Source: an uncultured Blautia sp. (GTDB lineage Bacteria > Bacillota > Clostridia > Lachnospirales > Lachnospiraceae). Taken from it: 22,878 nt of DNA. A model generated the notes under the pieces. It was not told the DNA's origin, ran no database searches, and was given only the letters and a program-made list of their open reading frames with translations. The translations under genes and the position numbers were made by a program. Below are positions 22,447 to 22,878 of the stretch, piece after piece (position 1 is the first letter of the stretch; every line of letters starts with the position of its first letter). The stretch lies in NCBI GenBank assembly GCA_900551715.1, contig URXG01000040.1:1-22878 (forward strand), given 5' to 3'.

Positions 22447-22878
22447 ATGGCGAAATATCTGGTGATAGTAGAGTCACCTGCAAAAGTAAAAACAATTAAG
22501 AAATTTCTTGGGAGTAATTATGATGTACAGGCGTCCAACGGACATGTAAGAGATTTCCCCAAGAGTCAGTTCGGAATTGATGTAGAGAACGATTTTGAGC
22601 CGAAATATATTACAATACGTGGAAAGGGAGAATTGCTGGCCAATCTCCGTAAGGCAGCCAAGAAAGCAGATAAGATCTATCTTGCAACTGACCCTGACCG
22701 TGAAGGAGAAGCAATTTCCTGGCATCTTATGCAGGCACTGAAAGAAGATCCAAAGAAAATGAGCAGGATTACTTTTAACGAGATCACCAAGACAGCTGTA
22801 AAGAATTCTATCAAACAGCCAAGACAGCTGGATATGAATCTGGTAGATGCACAGCAGGCACGTCGAATGCTGGACCGT
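22447..22878 (+). CDS. topA: DNA topoisomerase I, N-terminal part (cut by window end)
   Basis: Type IA topoisomerase that relaxes negative supercoils. Only the first 144 residues are in the window, and the frame is open to the last base. The TOPRIM domain is complete in its key residues: Glu9 in VIVESPAKVKTIKKFLG, NGHVRDFPKS (31-40), and the metal-binding Asp82, Asp84 and Glu86 in ATDPDREGEAISWH. The stretch ending DAQQARRMLDR (134-144) is the usual junction to the gate domains; the catalytic Tyr lies beyond the edge. GGAGAGG precedes the ATG closely. It follows dprA after 69 bases, and a promoter may lie inside dprA. Confidence 0.96.
   Translation, partial: MAKYLVIVESPAKVKTIKKFLGSNYDVQASNGHVRDFPKSQFGIDVENDFEPKYITIRGKGELLANLRKAAKKADKIYLATDPDREGEAISWHLMQALKEDPKKMSRITFNEITKTAVKNSIKQPRQLDMNLVDAQQARRMLDR

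Overview
The window looks like a core chromosomal segment of a low-to-moderate GC Firmicute of the Lachnospiraceae (Blautia-like). Pointers are the Gram-positive PolC replicase, a class III (Firmicute-type) fructose-1,6-bisphosphatase, AGGAGG ribosome binding sites before most genes, DUF378, DUF5067-like and YARHG proteins, and a tRNA with no encoded CCA. The genus is inference; no rRNA or full marker comparison is available here.

Layout. 1-51: 3' part of tRNA-Gly(GCC) with a terminator. 133-852: deoD. 861-2258 (minus): a DUF378 membrane protein and a membrane-anchored DUF5067-like protein, separated by a terminator. 2322-2373: overlapping divergent promoters. 2385-2527: a 143-bp inverted-repeat element with a perfect 8-bp target duplication, lying in the predicted 5' leader of a monoacylglycerol-lipase-like hydrolase (2571-3500). 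3596-5808: a 47-residue lipoprotein not normally called, malQ, and a two-helix membrane protein. 5854-6384 (minus): a VanZ-like protein with an apparently leaderless promoter. 6562-7953: thyA-folA (dTMP synthesis and folate recycling). 7995-9020 (minus): ilvE. 9242-16834: ispG-polC-fbp, all on the plus strand. 16951-19360: a PurF-family protein and a YARHG-domain protein. 19446-19661 (minus): a 71-residue XRE regulator. 19934-22878: comM-dprA-topA, a DNA-processing cluster, with topA cut by the window end.

Most genes are housekeeping, and strong sigma-A-type promoters and bidirectional terminators separate the units. Two things stand out. First, a small non-autonomous mobile element is present in two forms (143 bp and 42 bp). 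It has GTAA-starting termini and 8-bp duplications, which match the hallmarks of IS66-family insertion sequences. The full-length copy appears to have landed just after a promoter, so it would be transcribed as a structured mRNA leader. Second, the PurF homologue keeps its phosphoribosyltransferase and Fe-S residues but has Gly in place of the N-terminal catalytic Cys and has lost the other glutamine-site residues. It is therefore probably not a glutamine-dependent amidotransferase. I see no CRISPR array, full-length transposase, prophage or defence locus.
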